Below are positions 43,955 through 64,000 of a stretch of 64,000 nt of DNA, in pieces. The stretch is from Ahaetulla prasina. Its lineage: Eukaryota; Chordata; Lepidosauria; Squamata; Colubridae. The stretch covers positions 229,570,794 through 229,634,793 of the forward strand of contig NC_080540.1 in NCBI RefSeq assembly GCF_028640845.1, given 5' to 3'. The first letter of the stretch is position 1. Each line of letters begins with the position of its first letter. A model generated the notes under the pieces. It saw only the letters and a list, made by a program, of their open reading frames with translations, was not told where the DNA came from and searched no databases. The position numbers and the translations under genes were made by a program.

Positions 43955-45336
43955 ATCCTGAATAGAATAGAATAGAATAACAGAGTTGGAAGGGACCTTG
44001 GAGGTCTTCTAGTCCAACCCCCTGCCCAGGCAGTAAACCCTACACCACTTCAGACAAATGATTATCCAATATCTTAAAAATTTCCCGTGTTGGAACATTC
44101 AAGACTTCTGCAGGTAAGTTGTTCCACTGATTAATTGTTCTAACTGTCAGGAAATTTCTCCTTAGTTCTAAGGGTTTTTTTTATTTTTTTTATTTGCATT
44201 TATATCCCGCCCTTCTCCGGAGACTCAGGGCGGCTAACACTATGTTAGCAATAGTCTTCATTCTATTTGTATATTTATATACAAAGTCAACTTATTGCCC
44301 CCAACAATCTGGGTCTTCATTTTACCTACCTTATAAAGGATGGAAGGCTGAGTCAACCTTGGGCCTGGTGGGACTAGAACCTGCAATAATTGCAGGCAGC
44401 TGCTGTTAATAACAGACTGCATTAGCAGCCTGAGCCACAGAGCCACAGAGGCCCCTGTTGCTTCGCTCCTTGATTAGTTTCCACCCATTGCTTCTTGTTC
44501 TACCCTCAGGTGGTTTGGAGTATAGTTTGACTCCCTCTTCTTTGTGGCAACCCCTGAGATATTGGAACACTGCTATCATGTCTCCCCTAGTCCTTCTTTT
44601 CATTAAACTAGACATACCCAGTTCCTGCAACCGTTTTTCATATGTTCTAGCCTCCAGTCCCCTAATCATCTTTGTTGCTCTTCTCTGCACTCTTTCTAGA
44701 ATTTCAACATCTTTTTTACCTCCTGGTGACCAAAACTGGATGCAGTATTTCAAGTGTGGCCTTACCAAGGCATTATAAAGTGGTATTAACACTTCACATG
44801 ATCTTGATTCTATCCCTGTTTATGCAGCCCAGAACTGTGTTGGCCTTTTTTGGCAGCTGCTGCATACTGCTGGCTCATATCTAAATGGTTGTCCACTAGG
44901 ACTCCAAGATCCCTCTCACAGGTACTACTGTTGAGCAAGGTACCACACATATGGTACCTGTGCATTTTGTGGGGTTTTTTGCCTAAATGTAGAACCTTAC
45001 TTTTTTCACTGTTGAATTTTATTTTGTTAGATAGCGCCCAACGTTCAAGTCTGTCAAGATCCTTCTGTATCTTGAGCCTATTTTCTGCAGTGTTGGCTAT
45101 TACTGCCAGCTTGGTGTCACCTGCAATTTTGATGAGTTCCCCATCTATCCCCTTGTCCAAGTCATTGATGAAGATGTTGAAGAATATTGGGCCTAAAACA
45201 GAGCCTTGGGCTATCCCACTGCATACTTTCCTCCAGGTAGATGCTGTTCCATTGAGGACTACAAGTTGAGTGCAGTTGATCAGCCAGTTACAAATTCACC
45301 TGGTGGTAATGCTTTCTAACTCACATTTTTCTACGC
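43955..45336 (-). mobile_element. CR1-type LINE, minus strand, interrupted by a SINE
   Basis: The 3' end lies at the left, with an (AGAAT)n tail at 43955-43978 and CAGAGTTGGAAGGGACCTTG. Minus-strand frames give [39 protein letters not shown] and [20 protein letters not shown], the CR1 palm and C-terminus; the catalytic FADD is altered to IAGD. A family 2 SINE splits it at about 44165-44455. It is 5'-truncated. Confidence 0.88.
44170..44455 (-). mobile_element. tRNA-derived SINE (family 2) nested in CR1
   Basis: Inverted copy of the family at 36773. A T-rich stretch is at the left (tail), then ATATCCCGCCCTTCTCCGG, ACAATCTGGGTCTTCATTT and AGGTTCTAGTCCCACC when reversed (B box). CR1 sequence resumes on either side (GTTCTAAG on the left, TTGCTTCGCTCC on the right), so the SINE inserted later. 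Confidence 0.85.
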
Positions 45337-45485
45337 ATGTTTGTGCACATGTGTATATAAAAAGTATCAGCATAACCATACTTGATACTGATTATCTAAG
45401 ATTATTCTAAAAATCCTTTAAAAATATGATAATGCATCAACATATCACACCTTTTCTTTATTTTATAATTCTGGTTTTCCATGAG

Positions 45486-45705
45486 CCATGGGGGCACATA
45501 CTGATTAGAATGCAGTATTGCAGGCTAACTGCTCGCTGCCAGAGGTTCAATCCTGACTAGCTCAAGGTTGACTCAGCCTTCCATCCTTTCGAGGTCGGTA
45601 AAATGAGGACCCAGATTGTTGGGGGCAATATGCTGACTCTGTAAACCGCTTAGAGAGGGCTGTAAAGTGGTATATAAGTCTTAAGTGCTTATTGCTGTTA
45701 CAATT
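45486..45705 (+). mobile_element. tRNA-derived SINE (family 2)
   Basis: B-box-like AGGTTCAATCCTGAC, then CAAGGTTGACTCAGCCTTCC, ACCCAGATTGTTGGGGGCAA and TAAACCGCTTAGAGAGGGC. It is closer to the copy at 63585 than to that at 36773. Confidence 0.8.
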
Positions 45706-46799
45706 TTGGATTCATTCTGTCTGCCTCTAGAAATATTCACAGTCCAAGACTTTTAAAAAATGGCTTATTGGTTTCACCAGCTGATGCATCTGACTTTCAG
45801 AATGAGCAGCTGGGCTTCAGAATCTCCCTTCTGAAAAAAGTAGCTTTTGCACTGAAGAACTGATTAAAACATGTATGGCTAGTCAGTACTTTGTATGGAC
45901 TTAAGGACTGCAGTTTCTATATGATTCAAAGCATCCAGTCTATTTCGGTAAACCACAATTCAGCTTGCTATGGCTTTTGTATGTTTCGTGAGCCCTGGCC
46001 ACACAGATGGCTGTTGCAAAAATTAAGGATTGCTTTCTTGGTGATCTGCGTGCATTTAGGCCAAAAGCTTGTGCTACAGTTGTTACAGTTGGAAAAAGGG
46101 GCTCCAGGGCATGTCGCACAAGGAGCACCTGCCTGCATCTCTGTAAGTCAGATATATATCTTCCCCAGGGTTGCACTGCAGCTGCAAGTCTGTCCAATGC
46201 AAGAGAAAAAATGCAGCTGCTTGAAGAAGTTGCAGACAAGTGGTGTGGTATAACAGCCCACAAGCTCCAAAGCTCTTTTTTATCCACCAATTTGAAATGC
46301 CGGATTGCCCTACTTTGCTTTTGCAGGCCCCAAACACCGTCTTCTTGTTTCCTGTTTTTAAATACAGGCTAATCTCAATTAGAATTAAAAAGGAGAAATG
46401 GTGTCTTTTCTTCTGTTCTTTTCAGTCAGCGACTCCCCCTTCTCCTCACCATGTTCTCTGGTCTTCTTACCTGCTTCCCTCAAGGCATTGCCAGAACTCA
46501 AAATTCAAAAAACACAAATCAGCCATCTGCTGAGTCATTTGTGCTCATATTTTAACTGAGAAGAATAAGAAGGACTTTCAGCCCCTGCTAAAAATATATC
46601 AGATGGCTGGATCTCAGAGTACAGCCCAGTGGGATTTAGAGAGGACCATATTGTATGTCTCTCTGAAACATTTTAGGGTAGAGGATGGACGGTGGTGCTG
46701 TCACACTGTAACACCAGTAAATCCCAATCAAAGCTGGAAATGCTTTTGCAGATGTAGTAGTGAATTACATAATATGTTCAGTTAACTCCGGTTTGGGCA
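45706..46799. other. Intergenic DNA, unassigned
   Basis: Slightly GC-richer sequence with overlapping open frames on both strands (about 45891-46372) of 115-121 codons. None shows a domain or splice pattern that I recognise. Confidence 0.4.
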
Positions 46800-47099
46800 A
46801 CTATGGCAGGTTTATGATCTATATAGCCTTCTCTGCTGTTGCTCCTGCCCTCTGGAATATCTGGCCCTTCCCTGATGTGTGGTTGACCCAACCCTCCGAT
46901 CTTTCATAAAAGACCTAAAGACATGGCTTTGCCAGTCGGCTTGGGCCTCAGTGGGGGAACAGCGCAATGGAGGTGGTTCAGTAATAATAGATCCCACCCC
47001 TCCCTCCAGTCCTCCTCCACCTTCCCCATGTGTCTTTGGTTTTAAAGTTTGAATTTAACTTTATATTTTAACTGACATGTAACTGTAAGCCATCTAGAG
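46800..47099 (+). mobile_element. LINE 3' fragment (L2/CR1-like)
   Basis: A + frame reads ALWNIWPFPDVW then, with stops, KT-RHGFASRLGLSGG. This recalls the C-terminal tail of L2/CR1-like ORF2 proteins (ALWN... FK..LKTWL). It is heavily degraded and truncated by the hAT element at 47100. Confidence 0.4.
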
Positions 47100-47232
47100 C
47101 CGGGGACTCCAACCTTGGTCCCTTTAAGACTTGTGGACTTCAACTCCCAGAGTTTCTCAGCCAGCTTTGTGGACTTCAACTCTGGGAGTTGAAGTCCACA
47201 AGTCTTAAAGGGACCTACGTTGGAGACCCCTG
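47100..47232. mobile_element. Fold-back hAT element, 133 bp
   Basis: Near-palindrome with GACTCCAACCTTGGTCCCTT against AAGGGACCTACGTTGGAG. Flanks ATCTAGAG (47092-47099) and ATCTACAG (47233-47240) match at 7 of 8. Confidence 0.8.
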
Positions 47233-47471
47233 ATCTACAGTTATCCTATGGGCAGCCAATAAAAGAGTTACCATTAGAGTTACCCTATGGGAAGCCAATT
47301 ATAAATAAATAAACTCCCCCTGAGCCAGTCTAGTCTGGAGGTCATAAAGTTGCCATAGATGCCCACTCTTGAATTATTAAATCATAGAAATAGTTCAATA
47401 TGAGCAGTCTTCCTATGTTTCTGGACTGTTAGAATCATCAACTGAACAACCAACATCTTAACACTTTAAAA

Positions 47472-47604
47472 CAGGGGTTTCCAAGCTTGATCCCTTTAAG
47501 ACTTGTGGGCTTCAACTCCCAGAGTTGAAGTCCACAAAGCTGGCTGAGAAACTCTGGGAGTTGAAGTCCACAAGTCTTAAAGGGACCAAGGTTGGAGACC
47601 CCTG
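47472..47604. mobile_element. Fold-back hAT element, 133 bp
   Basis: Begins CAGGGGTTTCC, ends GGAGACCCCTG. Arms around GACTTGTGGGCTTCAACTC pair with the right half. Exact 8-bp duplications CTTTAAAA at 47464-47471 and 47605-47612. Confidence 0.9.
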
Positions 47605-47612
47605 CTTTAAAA

Positions 47613-48879
47613 GAAAGGCAGTCGTGTCTGTCAGCTATACAGGATTAGCAAGGACTGTCATGATTCTTAAGCCCTTCGTGGTAGCCCAAACAAGAAGCCC
47701 AACCAGGAATACCAGCTCTATCTTTCTTGTAAGGTTGTATTAACACAATCTTGATGTCTGAAAGTATTTTTGTCCTTTTATCTCCAGGAAACTAGGGAAG
47801 GTCCCTTCCAAAATGCTTCCCACACTTTCTCTCCTTTTACATGCTGATTGTCCAGCATTTGCCTCCTGTCTCCCATGATCATTCCCACATATCATTAGTG
47901 GTGGTGGAGTCATCCTGGAAGAAAATCCCTCAGTGGAAAATTCAGATTCCTGCTCATGTACAGAGTCTGCCTGTCAAATAGAGCACATGTGAAGGAAAAA
48001 TGTGCAAGAGAAAAGACTTTACTACTAGTTGAGTCTTATGCTCTATGATAAATGTATCATTGTGACACATTATAATTACAGATGAACTCTGGTGAGAACT
48101 AGACCAGGTGTTCTCTACTCACTGTTTGGGAAAGGATCCGAAACAGGAAGGGCAGGGAGGAATGGCCAGAAGGATATATTAAACTTTTGGCCTGGTGCTT
48201 GATTCTTTGGGAAACTCTGACAAAGTACTTAAGCCAGCCAAACTATTTACACTATGCCTCTCCCAAAAAAATAACAAGCACTCATTTAAATAATTGGTTT
48301 CTCTGTACAATAAGCATTTTTTTAAAAAAAAGCTGATTAAAGGAGGGAAGAATTCCTCTTATCCTGTTTTATTTTTAAGAACTATTTAAATGCTGAATTG
48401 AAACTCTTCCTGTCCAATCCTGCATTTTTAAAGCTGTGTATTTGGTTTTCGCAGCAGCTACATAAATTAGTTTGGGTGTAAAAGCGAACCAGTTTCAGGA
48501 CTGATCAGTTTGTGATTGGGAGACCACTAGAAGGTCTTAGGGCCACAGGTGTAGGCTCAATAGGTAACAGAAAACTATTCTGGAAGGACTACACACTGTG
48601 ACTGTGTAGTTATCAGGAGTTGAGATTACACAGAGTCTTTAGCTTGCATTTGTATGATTCTCAGAACTTGTTCAACTTGATTCTCCAGAGCCAAAGCACA
48701 TTGTTTCTTCCAAGATAATCTTTAAAGGAATACTAGATGACCCTTGACCTGTTTCCTTACCTAAAAAGAGAAACAGGAATGACCACTAACTAACACTCAA
48801 TTGTGAAATAAGACAACTGCAGAGTTTTGGATCTCCAACAAGGTGAATCACATTGTGTTTGCAATGTTCAGTGCCTCAC
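47613..48879. other. Intergenic DNA, unassigned
   Basis: No gene or named repeat was recognised in this stretch. Confidence 0.45.
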
Positions 48880-49186
48880 CAATGGTGGGTTTCAAATTTT
48901 TTTACTACCGGTTCTCTGGGTGTGGCTTGGTGGGCATGGCACGGCTTGGTGGGTGGGGCTTGGTGGGCGGGGCAGGGGCAGGATACTGTAAAATCTCCAT
49001 TCCCTCTCCAATCCAGGGAAGTTTACTGCAAAATCCCCATTTCCTCCCGATCAGCTGGGACTTGGGAGGCAGAGAATAGATGGGGGCAGGGCCAGTCAGA
49101 ATTTTTACTACCGGTTCTCCAAACTACTCAAAATTTCCGCTACCGGTTCTCCAGAACCGGTCAGAACCTGCTGAAACCCACTTCTG
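48880..49186. mobile_element. Non-autonomous hAT element, 307 bp
   Basis: Begins CAATGGTGGGTTTCAAA, ends TGAAACCCACTTCTG. Exact 8-bp duplications TGCCTCAC at 48872-48879 and 49187-49194. Interior like 37426-37776 (GGATACTGTAAAATCTCCAT, CTACCGGTTCTCC). Confidence 0.88.
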
Positions 49187-49194
49187 TGCCTCAC

Positions 49195-50457
49195 TAAATT
49201 GCCTTGCAGAGTCCTACTTTACTTTTCCAGGCCCTATAATCTGAGAGCAAAATCAATATGCTGTAGAATGTTTTCTAATGCATGTAGTTATTTTAGTCTG
49301 GCTACTTAGCATAAGGAAGGCAAACAACCAAGCAGAGCACAAGAGAAAACAGCAGCAGTTTTCAGCCCTAATTTGAACAAGGTTTTAGCTCTGGTTAAGG
49401 CTGTATGTTTAGCCACAGAACTTGTAATTAAAAAGGTGGTTTTCTTTTTGCACACAATGCACAGAATGACAAACAAGCCAGCCACATTTTAGCCTAGCTG
49501 CCCTAGCACATTGAAAGACGACATGTTTACTTTAAGGTATGTTTACTTTATGGTGTTTGGTGTGAATCTAGGCAACTGAGATGACTAAACCATCCATTAA
49601 CCATGGATAAACATCTCACAAACATATGTCTGTACAACATGATAACACATCACAATTAACTCAATAATTCATTTTGTTTCTGTATACAACACAAATGTGC
49701 ATTCTGCACCATAGCTAATGGCTCTTAGCATGTTTGGTAAACCCTATAAATTGTGGCTCAAAATATATAAGACCATTAGACCATGATTGCAATCAAACCC
49801 AGTGACCGAAATGGTAACTTTCTCTGTATTATGCAAAATTTCTATTTCATGTATGTGACTGTAGAAAGTTATCACCCACCCATCTACTAGAAGAATGAAA
49901 TATTTTGAGAAATATTAAAAAGGTAGAATATTATATTTCCCTAAAGAAGAAATGTGCTCTTGGAAAATCATCCCCTACCTTTCTTAATAGCCCCAGAAGG
50001 ACTGGGCCAGCCTATCTACAAAACAAAAGACCTTCAGCTCCAGGGTGATGCGGTTAAGACATGATCCTCTAAGACATTATAGGATTATCTATCAGATACA
50101 AAATCACCTGGGAACATTGCATCACCCAGCAAGCTTCAACCAAGCTTGACACAGAAAACCTACAAGGTTAGCTATGAAACCCTATAGCAGCTAATAGCTT
50201 GTATAGGAATAGCAAGCTCTAATTCATATCCCAAGAGAGGGTCAAAATAACCCTCTCTCTCAACTCCATGTAGTCAGCTGCACCAGGACCATGTGCTTGA
50301 TGGTTCTGCTTCATTAAACCATCTTTCCAATCGGCCTCCATGTTTCCAGGGTCTTTCTCCCTACTTGGAACTGAACCAGATGGATATTTCCTCCAACATT
50401 ACCATGGAACAATAAAAGTCACAGAACCCATTTGAATGTGGGAGGAAGGCCAAATAA
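49195..50457. other. Intergenic DNA, unassigned
   Basis: The piece at 50030-50400 is less AT-rich and could be an old LTR or other repeat, but I see no diagnostic feature. Confidence 0.4.
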
Positions 50458-50953
50458 CATGGCTAACCTTTTCCGGACCAAGTGCCCAAAGCGCGCATGT
50501 GCACACCCCCAAAGTGCAATGTGCCTGCAGCCTCTGCACATGCGACCCGTCCCCTGTGTATAAGTGCGTGGGACCCCCGCATGCGTCCCACCCTCCTGCA
50601 TGAGCACATGCCCTCCCACATGTGCCCTGTTCCCTGTGCATATGCACCCCCCATAAACCCCGCCCACATGTATGTGTGCGCGATCATCCCACATGAACCC
50701 CGCCCTGTGCATGCATGCATGCACAGCCCCACACGCGTGCGGCTGTGTGCACCCCGCCACTAGCATATGCATGCATGACCCTCCACATGCCCCCGTCCTC
50801 CATGCATGTGCAGCAGAGACCCAAAGACCAGCTGGCCGGTGGGAGGCGCATATCCATGCGTGGCAGAGCTGAACTGGGGTTATGGCTCATGTGTCCACAG
50901 AGGGGGCGCTGCGCGCCACCTCTGGCACACGTGCCATAGGTTCACCATCATGG
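50458..50953. mobile_element. Non-autonomous hAT element with internal CATGCA/CCCC minisatellite
   Basis: Begins CATGGCTAACCTTTTCCGG, ends AGGTTCACCATCATGG, as in the 7883 and 33979 copies. The interior (about 50490-50810) is a degenerate tandem array of purine-pyrimidine alternations (GCATGCATGCATGC, CACATGTG) with CCCC blocks. Flanks CCAAATAA and CCCTATAA match at 6 of 8. Confidence 0.75.
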
Positions 50954-51119
50954 CCCTATAAGATGCTAAAGAAACAAAAGGCTGCAGTTATATTGTTTTG
51001 TATTTTATTGTACAGAAAGTGGCAGAAAGTCACCACTATTTTCTCTTTCTCTTTACACTTTTCTGTTTAACTTTTTTCTGTATTTTTATTTTGTAATTAA
51101 ATTTAATTAAAATATTTTT

Positions 51120-52235
51120 AAAAGATGCTAAAGAAAGAGGAGGTTTGGGTTTATCTGATTTGAAATTATAGTTTGCAGCTTGTTGTTTAGTTTGGATGAA
51201 AGAGTGGGTGAGGTTAAGAAATAGAAAGTTATTGGAATTAGGACATGAGGTTTTGGAGGCACAGCTATTTATGGTATGATAAAGTTAAGGTTAATGAAGA
51301 TTTAAAAAATAATTTTGTTATTCTTAATGTGCCACATTGAGAAGATGGAGTAGATATAAATTCAGGGTATGTCCAAATATACTTCTGTAGCTCTCACTAC
51401 AATAACCATATTATACAAGAAAAATAATAAACAGAAATTGTTAACTTATGGTCACATAGCAGAATTTTCCTAGGGTTATTTAAAAAAAAACCCCAAGAGA
51501 TTTGATTTGAGGATATAATGTCAGTGGTTTTCTTATATACATTTATCAGAAAGATTTAAAGTAAAAGGACTTTTGGTTTTGAATATTGTAAAAATGAAAC
51601 ATGTACAAATGATGAACATGTTACAGCTGAAATATATTGCTTTTATTAAAATTTGAAATGGAAGAGCAAGCAAAAGAATGTATAATAAAATAGGTTAAAA
51701 TTTGGAATGACGGGAAGAATACGTGCATGAAATTCACATAGTTATAATCTTAAATCTTTACAAAATGATGTATTATTGATATTTTTCACCAGAAAAAAAT
51801 GTTTAAAATGTATAAACATACCTATGTTGCAAAACACAAGACCGGACTTTTTATCATGATGTTAGACATGCAAAAAAACTAAAAATGGATTCAAATATAT
51901 ACATTAATTTAGAAGATTTTAAAGCTTTATATTCAAGTGAAGCCAGAGATATTTCTTTCAGAACTTATTGATAAAAAGCTGGGGGAAAAACCCTAATGGA
52001 ACCTTTTTAAAATAAATATAAGAGCAGTGATACTTTTATATGTACAATGGTGGAAAATTTGACATTCTCCACAATGGAACAGTGGATAGTGACGATATTG
52101 GAACTTGCTGAAATGGCAAAATTGACAGCTTTGATTAGAGAAAATACACTGATTCATTTTAATGCTGATTGGAATTTTGTATGTGAGACAGAAAGAAATA
52201 AGATAATGTATGATTTTGACAATTAGAAAAAATAA
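51120..52235 (+). mobile_element. L1-type LINE ORF2 3' remnant
   Basis: Successive + frames give ERGGLGLSDLKL-like sequence at the start, then LVWMKEWVRLRNRKLLEL and, near 52070-52190, TMEQWIVTILELAEMAKLTA followed by LIRENTLIHFNADWNFV. These are typical of the L1 ORF2 C-terminus in squamates. Many frameshifts and stops; no start or poly(A) tail is clear. Confidence 0.65.
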
Positions 52236-52314
52236 TTTTAAAAAATGAAAGCAATGTTGTAAACCTTATAAGGTCAATTTAAATTTATACTTATAACTGT
52301 TGTAAAACAGCAGG

Positions 52315-52512
52315 TTTAGTCTAGTTGTTAAGAAAATTAGAGTTTATGAATTCTATTCCCACCTTAGTCATGAAAGCTGGATAAATGACTTTGGGCCAGT
52401 CACCTCACACGGTTGTTGTTGAAGGGAGAATGGGAGGAAGGTGCGTTGGACATGTTTGACGTCTTGAGTTATTTGTAAATATAATAAAGGTGGGGTAAAT
52501 AAATAAATAAAA
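52315..52512 (+). mobile_element. tRNA-derived SINE (family 3)
   Basis: Tail signature CTTGAGTTATTTGTAAATAT then AATAAAGGTGGGGTAAATAA, middle TTTGGGCCAGTCACCTCAC, and tRNA-like head GTTTAGTCTAGTTGTTAAG. A better copy is at 60008-60243. Confidence 0.75.
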
Positions 52513-52584
52513 TCAGAATAATTTCTTACATCTTTTTTTTCTGCCCTTTTGCTTTGTTTTCTCTTTACTTCCTTCTTTTATCTT

Positions 52585-53290
52585 ATAGAATAGAATAGAA
52601 TTTTTTATTGGCCAAATGTGATTGGATACACAAGGAATTTGTCTTGGTGCATATGCTCTCAGTGTACATAAAAGAATACATGTACAGTGTACATAAAAGA
52701 AAAAGATACCTTCATCGAGGTACAATATTCACAACACAAATGATAGTCAATATATCAATATAAATCATAAGGATTGCCAGCAACAAAGTTACAGTCATAC
52801 AGTCATAAGTGGAAAGAGATTGGTGATGGGAATGATGAGAAGATTAATAGTAGTGCAGATTTAGTAAATAGTTTGACAGTGTTGAGGGAATTATTTGTTT
52901 AGCAGAGTGATGGCCTTTGGGAAAAAAACTGTTCTTGTGTCTAGTTCTTCTGGTGTGCAGTGCTCTATAGTGTCGTTTTGAGGATAGGAGTTGAAACAGT
53001 TTATGTCCAGGATGTAAGGGATCTGTAAATATTTTCACGGCCCTCTTCTTGATTCGTGCAGTATACAGGTCCTCAGTGGAAGGCAGGTTGGTAGCAATTA
53101 TTTTTTCTGCAGTTCTAATTATCCCCTAAAGTCTGTGTCTTTCTTGTTGGGTTACAGAACTAAACCAGACAGTTAAAGAGGTGCAAATGACAGACTCAAT
53201 AATTCCTCTGTAGAACTGAACAGCAGCTCCTTGGGCAGTTTGAGCTTACTGAGTTGGTGCAGAAAGAACATTCTTCCTTCCTAGAAATTC
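52585..53290 (-). mobile_element. L2-like LINE 3' end with AATAG tail
   Basis: The tail ATAGAATAGAATAGAATTT lies at the left, then TTATTGGCCAAATGTGATTG. The minus frame 53038-52844 reads MKIFTDPLHPGHKLFQLLSS then RHYRALHTRRTRHKNSFFP, matching the C-terminus of L2-like ORF2 proteins. Snake LINEs of this sort are known to seed AATAG microsatellites. Confidence 0.75.
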
Positions 53291-53522
53291 TATAGAATAG
53301 AATAGAATAGAATAGAATAGCATTTTTTATTGGCCAAGTGTGATTGGACACACAAGAAATTTGTCTTTGGTACATATGCTCTCTGTGTTCATAAACTTAT
53401 AAGATACATTTGTGAAGAATCATAAGGTACAACACTTAAAGATAGTCATAGGGTACAAAAAAGCAATCAAATCATACTAGGAAACAAACAATATCAATAT
53501 AAATCATAAGGATACCAGCAAC
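53291..53522 (-). mobile_element. Second L2-like LINE 3' end
   Basis: (AATAG)n at about 53292-53321, then TTTTTTATTGGCCAAGTG, GACACACAAGAAATTTGTC and AATATAAATCATAAGGAT. This is a shorter copy of the previous element, ending less than 150 bp from the FXN promoter region. Confidence 0.75.
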
Positions 53523-53658
53523 GAAGTTGTTAGTTTCTTGTCTTTTTAATATATAAAAAAAATCCAAAACGTTTTCTTTCTTTTTTTTTTTAAATCCCAC
53601 TTGGAAAAGACCAACGCCAAAGCACCTCAGATCCTTCTCCTGAGATTTTTCTCAGGCA

Positions 53659-53672
53659 CCGCCAGAGGGCAG
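53659..53672 (+). promoter_or_regulatory. CTCF-like motif upstream of FXN ATG
   Basis: CCGCCAGAGGGCAG matches the CTCF core consensus CCASYAGRKGGCRS at 13 of 14 positions. It lies about 103 bp upstream of the FXN ATG. Human FXN has a reported CTCF site in its 5' UTR; whether this is the same site is an inference. Confidence 0.5.
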
Positions 53673-53774
53673 CCGCGGGCCTTCGCCAGCTTTCACAGCC
53701 GCCGTTCTCTGTGGTTCGCGGAAGGGCCCGCGGCGGCCAGAGGCAGGCCTGTTCCCGAGCGGCGGCCTGGCAAC

Positions 53775-64000
<10,226 letters not shown>

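Noticed and set aside
45891..46372. Overlapping open frames of 115-121 codons on both strands in the intergenic region
   Set aside because: Present on both strands in the same place and without recognisable domains. More likely an old repeat or chance than a gene.
50030..50400. Possible solitary LTR in the intergenic region
   Set aside because: Only a vague resemblance in composition; no terminal dinucleotides with target duplication were identified.

Overview
This is vertebrate nuclear DNA, almost certainly from a squamate reptile and most likely a snake. It is AT-rich, with short exons separated by kilobase introns with GT-AG borders. The repeats are typical of squamates: a nearly full-length BovB LINE, CR1 and L2-like LINEs with AATAG-type tails, a Penelope-like element, an L1 piece, an R4-like piece, several tRNA-derived SINE families and many short hAT and mariner-type DNA elements. 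The species call is an inference from the repeats. There is no bacterial, plasmid or CRISPR content.

Two protein-coding genes lie head to tail on the + strand, in the same order as in human 9q21. PIP5K1B (type I phosphatidylinositol-4-phosphate 5-kinase beta) covers about 4900-43190. Eleven sense-coding exons give 517 codons, and a terminal exon begins with the TAA stop. The first ~23 codons lie upstream of the window. FXN (frataxin) starts in a CpG-rich promoter near 53600. Exons 1-4 are complete and exon 5 is cut by the window end. Exons 2, 3 and 4 are 98, 121 and 98 bp, the lengths I recall for the human exons.

Layout: 1-146 end of a hAT element; 531-3708 BovB (minus strand) in a PIP5K1B intron; 4900-23244 ten PIP5K1B exons with hAT elements, a rearranged Penelope-like region (13882-15130) and mariner-type elements between them; 23245-36371 a 13-kb intron holding a CR1 with an internal 351-bp tandem duplication, SINEs, an R4-like remnant and hAT elements; 36372-36489 last sense exon; 42501-~43190 stop codon and 3' UTR; 43190-53600 intergenic DNA filled by CR1, SINEs, fold-back hAT elements, an L1 ORF2 remnant and L2-like LINEs; 53600-64000 FXN, whose intron 1 carries pentanucleotide microsatellite split by two hAT insertions, and whose intron 2 carries a very old RTE LINE.

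The two genes are not functionally linked. PIP5K1B makes PI(4,5)P2 at membranes, and frataxin supports mitochondrial iron-sulfur cluster assembly. I see no novel multi-gene system. The points worth following are structural: a perfect fold-back at the BovB junction, the CR1 tandem duplication, the Penelope-like inverted repeat with a CCAAT array and a hammerhead-like core, repeated hAT insertion into FXN intron 1 microsatellite, a CTCF-like site in the FXN 5' region, and a possible tandem acceptor that would swap the PIP5K1B C-terminus.
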